Notes: generated from the sequence alone by a model not told the origin. 64,000 bases of DNA from Oceanobacillus sojae (GCF_900162665.1 NZ_LT727813.1:402214-466213); one strand, 5' to 3'; positions 17,726 through 27,217 are shown, counted from the stretch's first letter. Translations and numbers: made by a program.

Positions 17726-18817
17726 ATGGAAAAGGCAAAAATCAGCACTATCCAATTGTTTATCCTTATGATTTTATTTCAGCTGAGCAATTCGCTGCTG
17801 ATTCCGCTTGCCATGAAAGCAGGCCGCGACAGCTGGTTAGCTATTCTGATTGCGGCAGCGGTAAGTATCTTCTTATTTTTTATCTATCGGGCGCTTTACC
17901 TGTATTATCCTTCACTCTTGCTGACAGACTATACAGAGAAGATAATCGGCAAGTTTTTAGGGCGAATACTGGCATTCCTGTATATTCTCTTCTTTTTATA
18001 CTGTGCTGCGAGAGTATTGCGGGAATTTGGTGTTATGCTGCTGTCTTTTGCCTTTCCGGAAACACCTCTATTCGTTGCATGCGCCCTGATGATCCTTGTG
18101 GTTATTTATACTGTGTTTAAAGGTATTGAAGTCGTTGCCAGGACAGGAGAATTGCTGTTTGTCATCATGATTATGCTGGCGTTCTTTCTGTTTCTCCTTA
18201 TTGCTATCTCAGGTTTGATTGATATCTCCAATTTAAAGCCTGCCTTTGAGGATTCGTCAAAGGTATTAAATACGGTATTTACAGAAACACTGTATGTTCC
18301 CTTTGGTGAAATTATCGTATTTACAATGATTTTCCCTTACTTAAATCAAGCAAAAAAAATGGGGAAAACAGGGGTAGCGGCAATTAGTATAACCGGCGCC
18401 GCTCTCGCTCTCACCACCATTTTGAATATCAGCGTTCTCGGTGTGCCTCTTATTGAACGTTCTCTATTTCCTTTATTAACAACCATTCAATCTATTCAAG
18501 TCGGCGGTTTTTTACAACGTCTGGACGTTATCTTTATTCTTGCCCTGGTAATTGGAGGATTCTTTAAAGTTACAGTATATACATACTGTGCTGTCATTGG
18601 CACTGCCAGCTTATTTAATATTAAAGAACCCTCTAAACTGGCTTATCCGATGGGGTTGACGGTTTTATTTGTATCTATGATTATTGCGAGTAATTACTCT
18701 GAGCATATTCAAGAAGGGTTAAAGATATTCCCGCTCTATGTACAGCTCCCTTTTCAAATTATTCTTCCTGTTTTCCTGCTTACCATCGCCTTTATCAAAA
18801 ACAGAAAAAAAGAATAG
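17726..18817 (+). CDS. Spore germination permease B subunit (GerB/GerKB family)
   Basis: 363 aa with about ten membrane helices, an APC-superfamily spore permease. The start (KISTIQLFILMILFQLSNSL) and ITEKIIGKFLGR-like loop (DYTEKIIGKFLGR) are characteristic. In this family the B subunit binds the germinant in a central pocket. The A-C-B gene order is that of gerK rather than gerA of B. subtilis. A strong RBS (GGAAGGAGGGG) precedes the ATG. Germinant identity cannot be read from sequence. Confidence 0.94.
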   Translation: MEKAKISTIQLFILMILFQLSNSLLIPLAMKAGRDSWLAILIAAAVSIFLFFIYRALYLYYPSLLLTDYTEKIIGKFLGRILAFLYILFFLYCAARVLREFGVMLLSFAFPETPLFVACALMILVVIYTVFKGIEVVARTGELLFVIMIMLAFFLFLLIAISGLIDISNLKPAFEDSSKVLNTVFTETLYVPFGEIIVFTMIFPYLNQAKKMGKTGVAAISITGAALALTTILNISVLGVPLIERSLFPLLTTIQSIQVGGFLQRLDVIFILALVIGGFFKVTVYTYCAVIGTASLFNIKEPSKLAYPMGLTVLFVSMIIASNYSEHIQEGLKIFPLYVQLPFQIILPVFLLTIAFIKNRKKE

Positions 18818-18869
18818 CGTGCCGGAATTAACGGAAAGATATTTAAATACTATTGGAGAGTGTAAAAAA

Positions 18870-19088
18870 GTGAAAATCATTGGTATTTGTTTATCCATGT
18901 TCATCGTTTTAGCTGGCGTTTCCTTAGGGATTGATTATTTGAATAAATATGAATTACCGACTTTTAGATCCCTTAATCCTCTATATGTGATGGAAATTCC
19001 AGAATTAGCAATCATGTATCTGCTTCTTCTCTTCTTATTTATTGACCCTTTATTTTCCTTTTTACAAAAAAGGCGAAATCGGAAATAA
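18870..19088 (+). CDS. Small two-helix membrane protein, candidate germinant receptor D subunit
   Basis: 72 aa from a GTG at 18870, preceded by GGAGAG at 9 nt. Two hydrophobic segments are clear: residues about 2-21 (KIIGICLSMFIVLAGVSLGI) and about 46-62 (IPELAIMYLLLLFLFID). A basic tail, QKRRNRK, follows. It starts 52 bp after the B subunit. Small two-helix D subunits are known companions of GerA-type operons and modulate receptor activity. The assignment rests on size, topology and position, not on recognised sequence. Confidence 0.7.
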   Translation: MKIIGICLSMFIVLAGVSLGIDYLNKYELPTFRSLNPLYVMEIPELAIMYLLLLFLFIDPLFSFLQKRRNRK

Positions 19089-19147
19089 ATAAGAATAAAG
19101 AATACCCTCCCCTGCCCTCCAAAATAATATTTTATGATTTGTGATTT

Positions 19148-19255
19148 CTCAACTTTCGCACATGGGGATACGCATCTTTACCTTTCTATCTTTAAGAAAT
19201 GATCACCTCCTGTTCCTGTAGATAGGAAGTTACTTTTTTAAGTGCGAACGTTGAG
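19148..19255. repeat. Nested inverted-repeat element exposing an SD/anti-SD sequence
   Basis: Outer arms 19148-19161 and 19242-19255 pair over 14 positions with one mismatch (CTCAACTTTCGCAC against GTGCGAACGTTGAG). Inner arms 19182-19191 and 19220-19229 pair at 9 of 10. The apical part holds GATCACCTCCT on the plus strand, identical to the 3' end of 16S rRNA; on the minus strand it reads as an extended Shine-Dalgarno, AGGAGGTGATC. No credible ORF follows on either strand. Confidence 0.55.
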
Positions 19256-19303
19256 TGCATTTAAAATCCATTTGCAAAGATTTTATAAATTCGTTACAAT
19301 TTA

Positions 19304-19322
19304 ATTGATAACTATTATCAAT
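19304..19322. promoter_or_regulatory. Fur-type box upstream of nitroreductase gene
   Basis: ATTGATAA-CTA-TTATCAAT is a perfect 8-bp inverted repeat with a 3-bp centre and contains the 7-1-7 Fur core (TGATAACTATTATCA). It ends about 24 bp before the nitroreductase start codon, so it probably overlaps the transcription start. Confidence 0.7.
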
Positions 19323-19345
19323 TAAATTGTATAGGGGTTTATTTC

Positions 19346-19894
19346 ATGAGTCGAACAGAGCTTGCAAAATTAATTCGTGAACGTCGTGCCATCAAAAAAG
19401 GATACAATGATAAGAAAGTAACCAAAGAAACTGTGATGCAATTATTGGAGGAATCCATCTGGGCTCCAACCCATGGAATGAGGCAGCCGTGGCGCTTTCT
19501 GTTTGTTGATAAAGATCACCTTCCCGGTTTTGCTAAAAAAATTGCTGCTACATATCCTGAAGAAAGACAAGAAAATCGTGAAAATTACTTAAATGAGCCA
19601 AACGCCATCCTTGTTGTCATCATGGAGACTTCCGATATTCCAAAGCAGTGGGACGAAAACTTTGGTGCTGTCTCCGCCATGATTCAGAACTTTTGGTTAT
19701 TGGCATGGGAAGAAAAGCTTGGTATCGTCTGGAAAACGAATCCACATATCTATGATGAGAAAGTAAAAGAGATTCTCCATGTGAAGGACAACGAAAAAAT
19801 CGCCGCCTTTATTCACATGGGTTACTTTGATGAAACACCTGAAGAGAAAGAACGCATCCCTTTGGCAGATAAATTTGAAGTATTTAAAGGATAA
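19346..19894 (+). CDS. Nitroreductase-family flavoprotein
   Basis: A 182-aa FMN-dependent NAD(P)H oxidoreductase of the small YdjA/YfkO-like branch. The N-terminal FMN/phosphate site RERRAIKKGY and WAPTHGMRQPWRF (in place of the usual AP.G.N.QPW) are visible. The C-terminal half keeps KLGIVWKTNPHIYD and HMGYFDE. The substrate is unknown. A Fur-type box at the promoter suggests expression under iron limitation, where it might reduce a ferric chelate or flavin; this is inference. RBS AGGGG precedes the ATG. Confidence 0.85.
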   Translation: MSRTELAKLIRERRAIKKGYNDKKVTKETVMQLLEESIWAPTHGMRQPWRFLFVDKDHLPGFAKKIAATYPEERQENRENYLNEPNAILVVIMETSDIPKQWDENFGAVSAMIQNFWLLAWEEKLGIVWKTNPHIYDEKVKEILHVKDNEKIAAFIHMGYFDETPEEKERIPLADKFEVFKG

Positions 19895-19952
19895 AATATT
19901 ACTTTTGAACATCTTCTGAAATCAGATAATTTGATTTTTTTCTAAAAATCTA

Positions 19953-19982
19953 TTGACAACTGCCCGTCTCTTCGTTTAGTAT
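19953..19982 (+). promoter_or_regulatory. trp: Sigma-A promoter of the trp leader
   Basis: TTGACA at 19953-19958 and TAGTAT at 19977-19982 are separated by 18 bp. Transcription would start near 19990, just before the first T-box stem I. Confidence 0.7.
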
Positions 19983-19989
19983 TAATCTC

Positions 19990-20265
19990 AATAATTAAAT
20001 GATGTGGCGTTGATGAAGAATAGTAATTACAGGTGAACTCTCAAGAGAGCTGATGGCCGCTGTGAATCAGTGAGTATCCTTGTAATGAATGGACTTCGGA
20101 GCTCCAAACCGAAACATAATCGGAGTAGGCTTTGGCGGAATGGTTTCCCGTTACGGAAACTTAGAAGATAGTAATCTTCTTATAGAGTGAGCTGCATGTC
20201 AGCTAATAAAGGTGGTACCACGGTCCCTCGTCCTTTTTATATGGATGAGGGGCCTTTTTGTATTT
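19990..20265 (+). promoter_or_regulatory. T-box riboswitch 1 (tRNA-Trp sensing)
   Basis: The leader has the stem I GA-motif (GATGAAGAATAGTA), a specifier region GAATGGAC whose codon TGG (20090-20092) specifies tryptophan, and the T-box sequence AAAGGTGGTACCACGG at 20208-20223. It ends in a competing intrinsic terminator (GGTCCCTCGTCC paired with GGATGAGGGGCC, then TTTTT, 20222-20260). Uncharged tRNA-Trp should stabilise the antiterminator and allow readthrough. Confidence 0.93.
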
Positions 20266-20278
20266 ATTTGTTATAAAA

Positions 20279-20570
20279 TAAACGATGATGAAGAGTAGTA
20301 AATAATCTGCACTGCATAACAGAGAGCTGATAACTTGGTGGAATATCAGTATGCAGGGATTATTGAATGGACTTCAGAGTGTTTTTCTTAAATGGTGCAT
20401 CTGCACCTGAGTAGGAAAAAACGTATTTCCGACGTTATACGGATAGGGTATCTGATTTTTTCTGTACCTGATAAAGATAGAAAGAGTATTCTTTCTAAAC
20501 AGAGGTGGCACCGCGGCCCCATCGTCCTCTATAAGCACATAGCTGTGTTTATAGAGGACTTTTTTATTTC
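20279..20570 (+). promoter_or_regulatory. T-box riboswitch 2 (tRNA-Trp sensing), in tandem
   Basis: A second complete T-box follows directly. The GA-motif is GATGATGAAGAGTAGTA, the specifier GAATGGAC carries TGG at 20368-20370, and the T-box is AGAGGTGGCACCGCGG at 20501-20516. The terminator hairpin GTCCTCTATAA/TTATAGAGGAC with a T6 tail spans 20524-20567. No separate promoter is evident, so both switches act in series on one transcript upstream of trpE. Confidence 0.93.
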
Positions 20571-20614
20571 AAAAAATTGATCACAGAATCTTCAAATATA
20601 AAGGAGAGATAATC

Positions 20615-22015
20615 ATGACGGCACATTTAACACATCAAACCTGTTCCATAGATGGATTAATCCCCATTCAAGTTTTTCAGACCTTGCCAAAAGCAAAAAA
20701 ATACCTGCTGGAAAGCAGCTTCCCACATGAAGAAAAAGGACGCTATTCCTTTATTGGTCTTCATCCTTATCAGGAAATTATCGGCCGCGGGAAAGAAACC
20801 ATGCTCATCAGCGCTTCTCATGTAGAGCCGCTTGTTGTACACCAGCACGCGCTGCATTTCTTACAGGAGATTATGCCGAAAATTGAATTATCTCTCCCTC
20901 TCCCCTTCTATGGCGGAGCAGTCGGGTATATCGGCTATGATACCATTCAAGCTTTTGAAGATATTGGTTCAGCCCCATTCGATGATCGGAATATGCCGGA
21001 TATTCATTTGATGCTTTTTGAGGATACGATTATTTTCGACCATGAAGAAAATAAATTGCATTTTATCGCAATCGACCGGAACGGCGGTACAGAAGAAAAT
21101 CGGGCCCAGCGTATTCAAAAACTGAAACAATATGTAGAACAGGCCAAACGTACTGTACTTCCAGAACCGCAAAAATATGCTTTCACACCGGAAATCGACC
21201 AGAGAAAATTCGAAGAGAACGTCCAGATTGCCAAGGATTACTTACAAAAAGGTGACATTTTTCAGGTTGTTTTATCCCAGCGTTTTTCAAGAGAGATTGA
21301 AAATGAAAGAGAGTTCGGACTTTCCTTTTACGAGCAATTGCGGAGACATAACGCCTCCCCTTATATGTTTTATATCGACTTTCTGGACTATACCGTACTC
21401 GGTGCTTCCCCGGAAAGCCTGATAGAAACAAACGGAAGCCGTGTTGTCACCAACCCGATTGCCGGAACTAGAAAACGGGGACAGAACGAGCTGGAAGATC
21501 AGGCACTTGCTGAAGAGCTGCTTGCCGATGAAAAAGAACGGGCAGAGCACCGGATGCTTGTGGATTTAAGCAGAAATGATTTAGGCCGTGTCTGCGAGGT
21601 TGGCAGTATCGAAATTCCAGTCTATATGACCATTGAGCGTTATCAGCATGTCATGCATATCGTTTCAGAGGTAACAGGGAAATTACGTTCCGATTATTCA
21701 GGGATTGATGCTCTTATCTCCTGTCTCCCCGCTGGAACAGTATCGGGAGCACCGAAAATTCGGGCGATGCAAATCATTAATGAACTGGAAACAGTAAAAC
21801 GCGGCCCTTATGGCGGTGGAATCGGCTTTATCAACTTTGAGCATGATGTGCATATTGCACTTGCCATCCGCTCCATTGTTATCAAAAATTATAAAGCTTA
21901 TTTCCAATCTGGAGCAGGCATTGTATATGACTCTGTCCCATATAACGAATACATGGAAACCATTAACAAAGGAAGATCTTTTATGGAGGTGCCCGAACTT
22001 GATTCTATTAATTGA
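20615..22015 (+). CDS. trpE: Anthranilate synthase component I
   Basis: 466 aa. It converts chorismate to anthranilate with ammonia from TrpG, the first committed step of tryptophan synthesis. The chorismate-binding domain has GDIFQVVLSQRF, GASPESLIE, PIAGTRKRG, ELLADEKERAEHRMLVDLSRND and LPAGTVSGAPK. The N-terminal feedback element begins LLESSFPHEEKGRYSFIG, where an LLES-type motif binds inhibitory tryptophan. It is the first gene after the tandem T-boxes. Confidence 0.97.
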   Translation: MTAHLTHQTCSIDGLIPIQVFQTLPKAKKYLLESSFPHEEKGRYSFIGLHPYQEIIGRGKETMLISASHVEPLVVHQHALHFLQEIMPKIELSLPLPFYGGAVGYIGYDTIQAFEDIGSAPFDDRNMPDIHLMLFEDTIIFDHEENKLHFIAIDRNGGTEENRAQRIQKLKQYVEQAKRTVLPEPQKYAFTPEIDQRKFEENVQIAKDYLQKGDIFQVVLSQRFSREIENEREFGLSFYEQLRRHNASPYMFYIDFLDYTVLGASPESLIETNGSRVVTNPIAGTRKRGQNELEDQALAEELLADEKERAEHRMLVDLSRNDLGRVCEVGSIEIPVYMTIERYQHVMHIVSEVTGKLRSDYSGIDALISCLPAGTVSGAPKIRAMQIINELETVKRGPYGGGIGFINFEHDVHIALAIRSIVIKNYKAYFQSGAGIVYDSVPYNEYMETINKGRSFMEVPELDSIN

Positions 22016-22595
22016 TAATTATGATTCTTTCACGTATAACCTGTATCAATATGTCTCCGAATGCGGCGTACACGTTGAAGTAATCCGTAATGGTGAAGTC
22101 ACTCTGGAAACCATCCAATCATTAGAGCCCGAAGCTATTATTATTTCACCCGGGCCGGGTTCTCCAAAGGATGCCGGAAACTGTATTGATATCGTGCAGG
22201 CTTTTTATAAAGAACTGCCGATACTTGGAATCTGCTTAGGGCATCAGGTGATTATGGAGGCGCTGGGCGGAAGAGTTATTCAGGCCTCTACCATTAAGCA
22301 CGGAAAAACATCGCTGATTCACCATGATGGCTCCGGGCTGTTCCAGGGTCTCTCGAATCCGGTTGAAGTGATGCGTTATCACTCTCTTGCCGCAGAGCAA
22401 ATCTCGGTACCGTCTGAATTACGTATCACTGCAACTGCTTTAGATGATGATGAAATTATGGGGGTAACACATCAAGCGTATCCGGTTTATGGATTGCAGT
22501 TCCATCCTGAATCAATCGGAACACTGGATGGAAAACGAATTATCTCTCATTTTGTTGAGAAATTAGCAAAGCAGAAGGAGGAACTAATCCAATGA
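21999..22595 (+). CDS. trpG: Anthranilate synthase component II (glutamine amidotransferase)
   Basis: 198 aa. It hydrolyses glutamine and passes ammonia to TrpE. The triad is visible as Cys in LGICLGHQ and His/Glu in LQFHPESIG. The start is a TTG at 21999, set 8 nt after GGAGGT and giving the family N-terminus ILLIDNYDSFTYN; it overlaps the end of trpE by 17 bp. The open frame runs further upstream only as a shadow of trpE. Having trpG inside the operon differs from B. subtilis, where the shared subunit sits with folate genes. Confidence 0.95.
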   Translation: MILLIDNYDSFTYNLYQYVSECGVHVEVIRNGEVTLETIQSLEPEAIIISPGPGSPKDAGNCIDIVQAFYKELPILGICLGHQVIMEALGGRVIQASTIKHGKTSLIHHDGSGLFQGLSNPVEVMRYHSLAAEQISVPSELRITATALDDDEIMGVTHQAYPVYGLQFHPESIGTLDGKRIISHFVEKLAKQKEELIQ

Positions 22596-23617
22596 AACCA
22601 CATTTTAGTCAATTACTCGAAGGAAATAACTTATCATTTGAAGAAACAAAGGCTTTATTTAACGCCTGTTTCCAGGAGGATGTTTCAGATACTGAGCTTG
22701 CTGCCATCTTAGTTGCATTAAAAATGAAGCAGCCGACAGCTGAAGAGCTGGCCGGTCTGGCGGAAGTAATTCATACCAACTCCCCTTTCCAATTTGAATT
22801 GGGCATTCCTGCAATGGATAACTGCGGAACAGGCGGAGATCGTTCTAACAGCTTTAATATCAGTACCTGCTCAGCATTTGTTTTAGCCGGCGCCGGTATT
22901 ACTGTTGCTAAGCACGGGAACCGCCGTATTTCCAGCCAGACTGGGAGCGCAGATGTATTGGAGGAGCTGGGGGTCTCTCTGAATCTGACAAAATCGCAGC
23001 TCAAATATATGCTGGATGAAAATCAGATTGCCTTTTTATTTGCACAGCATGTTCATCCGACCCTGAAACAAATCGCCGGCGTACGTCAGAAGCTTCGTAC
23101 ACCGACCATTTTCAATTTAGTCGGTCCTTTAACCAATCCTGTTGCTTTAAGCTCACAGCTGGTAGGTGTTTATTCCAATGAAGCATTGCCGATTGTGGCA
23201 AAGTCTTTAAAAACACTTGGCAGAAAGCGGGCACTGGTCGTTCATGGTGCCGGTGGAATGGATGAAGCCTCTCTCCAGGGGGAGAACAATTATATTTTAT
23301 TGGAGAACAACGAATTAAAAGAAGGAGCTATCCATCCGGAAGAAGTTGGTTTATCCGTATATGACAATAAAGAAATTGAGGGCGGGGATGCCAAGGCCAA
23401 TGCGAAAATTCTTCTCTCTGTGTTAAATGGAGAATCCGGTGCATATCTGGATACGGTTCTGTTTAATGCAGCAATCGCTTTATTTGCCACCGGAAATGTT
23501 GATTCCATTAAAGATGGCGTAGAAGTTGCTAAAGACAGTGTGTTCTCGGGAAATGCAAAAGCAAGATTGGACGCATTGGTTCAATACAGCCAGGAAGTAA
23601 AACGTGAGGTGGTTTAA
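22592..23617 (+). CDS. trpD: Anthranilate phosphoribosyltransferase
   Basis: 341 aa. It transfers phosphoribose from PRPP to anthranilate. The PRPP-binding motif DNCGTGGDRSNSFNIS, KHGNRRISSQTGSADVLE and VVHGAGGMDEAS are complete. The ATG overlaps the trpG stop in ATGA, so translation is coupled. Confidence 0.97.
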   Translation: MKPHFSQLLEGNNLSFEETKALFNACFQEDVSDTELAAILVALKMKQPTAEELAGLAEVIHTNSPFQFELGIPAMDNCGTGGDRSNSFNISTCSAFVLAGAGITVAKHGNRRISSQTGSADVLEELGVSLNLTKSQLKYMLDENQIAFLFAQHVHPTLKQIAGVRQKLRTPTIFNLVGPLTNPVALSSQLVGVYSNEALPIVAKSLKTLGRKRALVVHGAGGMDEASLQGENNYILLENNELKEGAIHPEEVGLSVYDNKEIEGGDAKANAKILLSVLNGESGAYLDTVLFNAAIALFATGNVDSIKDGVEVAKDSVFSGNAKARLDALVQYSQEVKREVV

Positions 23618-24409
23618 ATGACTTTTTTAGAAAAAATAATTGATAAGAAAAAACAGGAAGTTGCTAAGCGAAAATTACAGGCAGACGGGAAATATACTCG
23701 AAATAATCCGATATATTCACTGCATGAAAACGTCCAGGCAGCTGATCATATATCCATTATTGCAGAAATCAAACGGGCCTCCCCTTCCAAAGGGCCGATT
23801 CAAATGAACGTGGATATACTGGAGCAGGCAAAACAATATGAACAATCCGGCGCAGCAGCAATTTCTGTTTTGACGGATGAAAGCTTTTTTCATGGTTCAT
23901 TGGAAGACCTTCAGCAAGTCAGTGAAGCTGTTTCCGTGCCAGTTCTGTGCAAGGATTTTATTATTGATGAGATCCAAATCGATGATGCCAAAAATGCAGG
24001 GGCATCCATTATTCTGTTAATTCTCGCTGCGTTGCCGCATGAACGGTTTCAGCGTCTTTACAGCTATGCGACAGAGCAGGGACTAGAAGTACTTTGTGAG
24101 GTCCATAATACGGATGAATTAAAAGACGCACTGACAGTCAGCCCAAAAATTATCGGGATTAATAATCGTAATTTAAAAACATTTGAAGTGGATTTGCAAA
24201 CAACTGCAGAGCTTGTTCAACAAATAGATAAAAAAGGGCTGACAATTATATCTGAAAGCGGTATGCGCACGAAAGAAGATGCAGAGCTGGCAAGAGATGC
24301 CGGTGCTAATACCATTCTGGTCGGCGAAACACTGATGCGCTCAGATAATGTGGAAAAAGACATGCAGGCGCTGCAGGTACCACTCTCCTCTGCGAAAGGG
24401 GCTTCCTGA
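23618..24409 (+). CDS. trpC: Indole-3-glycerol-phosphate synthase
   Basis: 263 aa (beta/alpha)8 barrel. Catalytic segments are IIAEIKRASPSKG, VLTDESFFHGSLEDL, VLCKDFIIDEIQI, LCEVHNTDEL, IGINNRNLKTFEVDL and the phosphate loop ISESGM. The ATG follows the trpD stop with no gap. An RBS (GAGGTGG) lies inside the end of trpD. Confidence 0.97.
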   Translation: MTFLEKIIDKKKQEVAKRKLQADGKYTRNNPIYSLHENVQAADHISIIAEIKRASPSKGPIQMNVDILEQAKQYEQSGAAAISVLTDESFFHGSLEDLQQVSEAVSVPVLCKDFIIDEIQIDDAKNAGASIILLILAALPHERFQRLYSYATEQGLEVLCEVHNTDELKDALTVSPKIIGINNRNLKTFEVDLQTTAELVQQIDKKGLTIISESGMRTKEDAELARDAGANTILVGETLMRSDNVEKDMQALQVPLSSAKGAS

Positions 24410-24410
24410 T

Positions 24411-25031
24411 ATGCTTGTCAAAATCTGCGGGATTACATCTCCTGAAATTGCACAGGTTGCTGTCCGTGCCGGCGCAGATTTTTTAGGATTTGTTTTTGCG
24501 AAAAGCAAGCGTGAAGTCTCTATAGATCAAGCACGAGAAATTATTGCAGCCTTGCCTGAACATGTAAAAAGTGTTGGTGTTTTTGTAAATAAAGATGTAG
24601 AGGAAATAAAAGAAACCGCTCAGGAAGCAGGACTTGATTTTATACAGCTGCACGGGGAAGAATCTGCTCAAGCTGTCTCCCAGCTCACATATCCTGTCAT
24701 TAAATCACTTCCCGGTACAGAAGAAGGATTAAAGAAGACAGTGCAATTTGATGCTGCTTCTTACCTGCTGATGGATAGTCCTCCCCTGCCTCATGCACAC
24801 GGAGGTAATGGAATAACATTCAACTGGTCCATCTTAAAAGGAAATGCTTTTTCAAACAAGCTGATTTTAGCAGGAGGACTGACACCGGAAAATGTCGCTG
24901 AAGCCATTAAACAGGTGAACCCAATTGGCGTAGATGTTTCCAGCGGTGTTGAAACAAACGGAAAAAAAGATCCGGATAAAATAAAAGCCTTTATCCACGC
25001 AGCAAAAAGAACTGTAGAAAGGAATCGATAA
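24411..25031 (+). CDS. trpF: Phosphoribosylanthranilate isomerase
   Basis: 206 aa from the ATG at 24411, one base after the trpC stop. The frame is open further upstream only within trpC. The catalytic Cys and Asp are in [10 protein letters not shown] and [23 protein letters not shown] and [10 protein letters not shown] are further family landmarks. C-terminal [15 protein letters not shown] binds phosphate. Confidence 0.96.
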   Translation: MLVKICGITSPEIAQVAVRAGADFLGFVFAKSKREVSIDQAREIIAALPEHVKSVGVFVNKDVEEIKETAQEAGLDFIQLHGEESAQAVSQLTYPVIKSLPGTEEGLKKTVQFDAASYLLMDSPPLPHAHGGNGITFNWSILKGNAFSNKLILAGGLTPENVAEAIKQVNPIGVDVSSGVETNGKKDPDKIKAFIHAAKRTVERNR

Positions 25032-25032
25032 T

Positions 25033-26244
25033 ATGCAAACATACACATTCCCAGATGAATCAGGAAAATACGGCAAATTCGGCGGCAGATATATTCCCGA
25101 ATTACTTATGCCGGCTGCCTTGGAGCTTGAAGAAGCTTATGAAGCAGCAAAAAAAGACCCTTCTTTTCAGGAGGAATTAAATAACTATCTGACAGAATAC
25201 ATTGGCAGAACGACTCCGTTATATGAGGCAGAACAATTAAGCAAGCATTTAGGTGGACCAAAAATTTATTTAAAACGGGAGGATCTTAATCATACCGGGG
25301 CTCATAAAATTAATAACACCATCGGGCAGGCGCTTTTGACTTTACGGATGGGCAAAAAGAAAGTTGTCGCTGAAACAGGAGCCGGCCAGCATGGTGTCGC
25401 TACAGCAACCGTCTGTGCTCTGCTTGGTTTAGAATGTATCGTTTTTATGGGAGACGAAGATATTAGAAGACAAAAGCTCAACGTCTTTCGGATGGAGCTT
25501 TTAGGAGCAAAGGTTGTCGGGGTCTCTCAAGGCAGCGCAACATTAAAGGACGCCGTGAATGAGGCTCTGCGCTATTGGGTGAATCATGTTCACGACACCC
25601 ATTATATCATCGGTTCTGTTGTCGGGCCTCATCCCTTCCCCCGCATCGTCCGGGATTTTCAATCGGTTATTGGTTCCGAAACAAAGCAGCAGAGTCTTGA
25701 AAAACAAGGAAAACTGCCGGATGCAATCATTGCCTGTGTTGGCGGCGGAAGCAATGCAATGGGAATGTTCTATCCTTTTGTGGAGGATAAAGAAGTTGCC
25801 TTATATGGTGTCGAAGCAGCAGGTAAGGGCGTTAACACCAATGAGCATGCAGCTACTTTAACTGGCGGGTCTCCCGGAATGCTGCATGGCACATTTACTT
25901 ATTTATTGCAGGATGAAGCCGGTCAGATTCAGGAAGCAGCCTCTATATCTGCCGGATTAGATTACCCTGGTATTGGACCGGAACACAGTCACCTGTATGA
26001 TACCGGCCGGGTTACCTATCCTTCCATTACAGATGAAGAAGCATTAGAAGCCTTTCAGCTGCTTGCCAAATTAGAAGGAATTATCCCTGCACTGGAGAGT
26101 GCGCATGCCGTTGCCTATGCCTGCAAGCTGGCAGGAGAAATGTCCTCTGACCAGTCATTGGTTATCTGTCTGTCCGGACGCGGAGATAAGGATGTAGAAC
26201 AAGTCAAAGCAAAACTGGAGGAGGATTCCAATGGGAAAGCATAA
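25033..26244 (+). CDS. trpB: Tryptophan synthase beta chain
   Basis: 403 aa PLP enzyme condensing indole with serine. PLP lysine is in [25 protein letters not shown], the phosphate-binding glycine loop [10 protein letters not shown], and the terminal LSGRGDKDV are complete. It starts 1 bp after trpF and overlaps trpA by 14 bp. Confidence 0.98.
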   Translation: MQTYTFPDESGKYGKFGGRYIPELLMPAALELEEAYEAAKKDPSFQEELNNYLTEYIGRTTPLYEAEQLSKHLGGPKIYLKREDLNHTGAHKINNTIGQALLTLRMGKKKVVAETGAGQHGVATATVCALLGLECIVFMGDEDIRRQKLNVFRMELLGAKVVGVSQGSATLKDAVNEALRYWVNHVHDTHYIIGSVVGPHPFPRIVRDFQSVIGSETKQQSLEKQGKLPDAIIACVGGGSNAMGMFYPFVEDKEVALYGVEAAGKGVNTNEHAATLTGGSPGMLHGTFTYLLQDEAGQIQEAASISAGLDYPGIGPEHSHLYDTGRVTYPSITDEEALEAFQLLAKLEGIIPALESAHAVAYACKLAGEMSSDQSLVICLSGRGDKDVEQVKAKLEEDSNGKA

Positions 26245-27007
26245 GCTGGAGAATACATTAAATCAGATAAAAGCAACCGGAAAGCCTCTTTTCATTCCTT
26301 ACATGATGGCGGGTGACGGCGGCATTGATCAAATCAATGAACGGATTAACTTTTTGGAGGAATGCGGTGCATCTGCTATTGAACTGGGCATCCCCTTCTC
26401 CGATCCTGTAGCAGACGGCCCTGTCATTCAGGATGCCGGACTGCGTGCATTACAGCATGGAACAACATTAAAGCTGGTTCTGGATGAGGTACGTAAGCAA
26501 AAAGAAACGCGGGGCATCCCGATTATTTTAATGACCTACATTAATCCTATCTGGAACTATGGCTATGAACAATTCGCAAAAGACTGCGATGCTGCTGGAG
26601 TAGATGGCATTATTATCCCGGATATCCCAATGGAAGAGGAAGGAGAGATTGCAGCACAGCTTTCCGCTAATGGTATCGCCTTTATCCGCTTAGCTGCGAT
26701 GACAAGTCCAGATGAACGCCTGAAGAAAATTGCCCGTATGTCCGAAGGTTTTTTATATGCTGTTTCTGTCAGCGGTACTACCGGAGAACGTGCACAGCAT
26801 GAAGAAAGCACACTTAACTATTTAGAAAAACTGACTAAGTTGAGCTCTGTACCTGTTCTGGCCGGCTTCGGAATTTCTAATCCGGACCAGGCAAAATACT
26901 TAGCCGCTTATTGTGATGGTGTTATTGTAGGCAGTAAGATTGTCCACTTGTTTGCAGAAGGAAAACAAACAGAAATTAAGGAATTAATTGGTGAGACAAT
27001 TAAATAA
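26231..27007 (+). CDS. trpA: Tryptophan synthase alpha chain
   Basis: 258 aa barrel cleaving indole-3-glycerol phosphate and channelling indole to TrpB. Catalytic Glu is in [16 protein letters not shown] and catalytic Asp in [11 protein letters not shown]. The phosphate site has [20 protein letters not shown] and GVIVGSKIV. It is the last gene of the operon; a terminator follows at 27124. Confidence 0.97.
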   Translation: MGKHKLENTLNQIKATGKPLFIPYMMAGDGGIDQINERINFLEECGASAIELGIPFSDPVADGPVIQDAGLRALQHGTTLKLVLDEVRKQKETRGIPIILMTYINPIWNYGYEQFAKDCDAAGVDGIIIPDIPMEEEGEIAAQLSANGIAFIRLAAMTSPDERLKKIARMSEGFLYAVSVSGTTGERAQHEESTLNYLEKLTKLSSVPVLAGFGISNPDQAKYLAAYCDGVIVGSKIVHLFAEGKQTEIKELIGETIK

Positions 27008-27123
27008 ATGTATGTTTGCATTGATATAAGTGACGAGACAACCATTTTTAAATTGCATAAACTATATTAGAATCTAGACAACGTTGTCACTGATTCAAAC
27101 CATCACAACAACCCATGCCTTGA

Positions 27124-27160
27124 GGGAGCTGTAAGCCATACACAGCTCCTGTTTTTTTTG
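27124..27160 (+). terminator. Terminator of the trp operon
   Basis: GGGAGCTGT pairs with ACAGCTCC across a 9-nt loop and is followed by TGTTTTTTTT. Confidence 0.88.
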
Positions 27161-27217
27161 TCTTCTTATTCAAATTTGCACCGTCACAATTCCTACATAT
27201 ATTTTCAAGCAAAACAC

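Noticed and set aside
21810-21998. Extension of trpG upstream to the ATG at 21810.
   Set aside because: The extension lies wholly within trpE and is not TrpG-like; the TTG at 21999 has the RBS and the family N-terminus.
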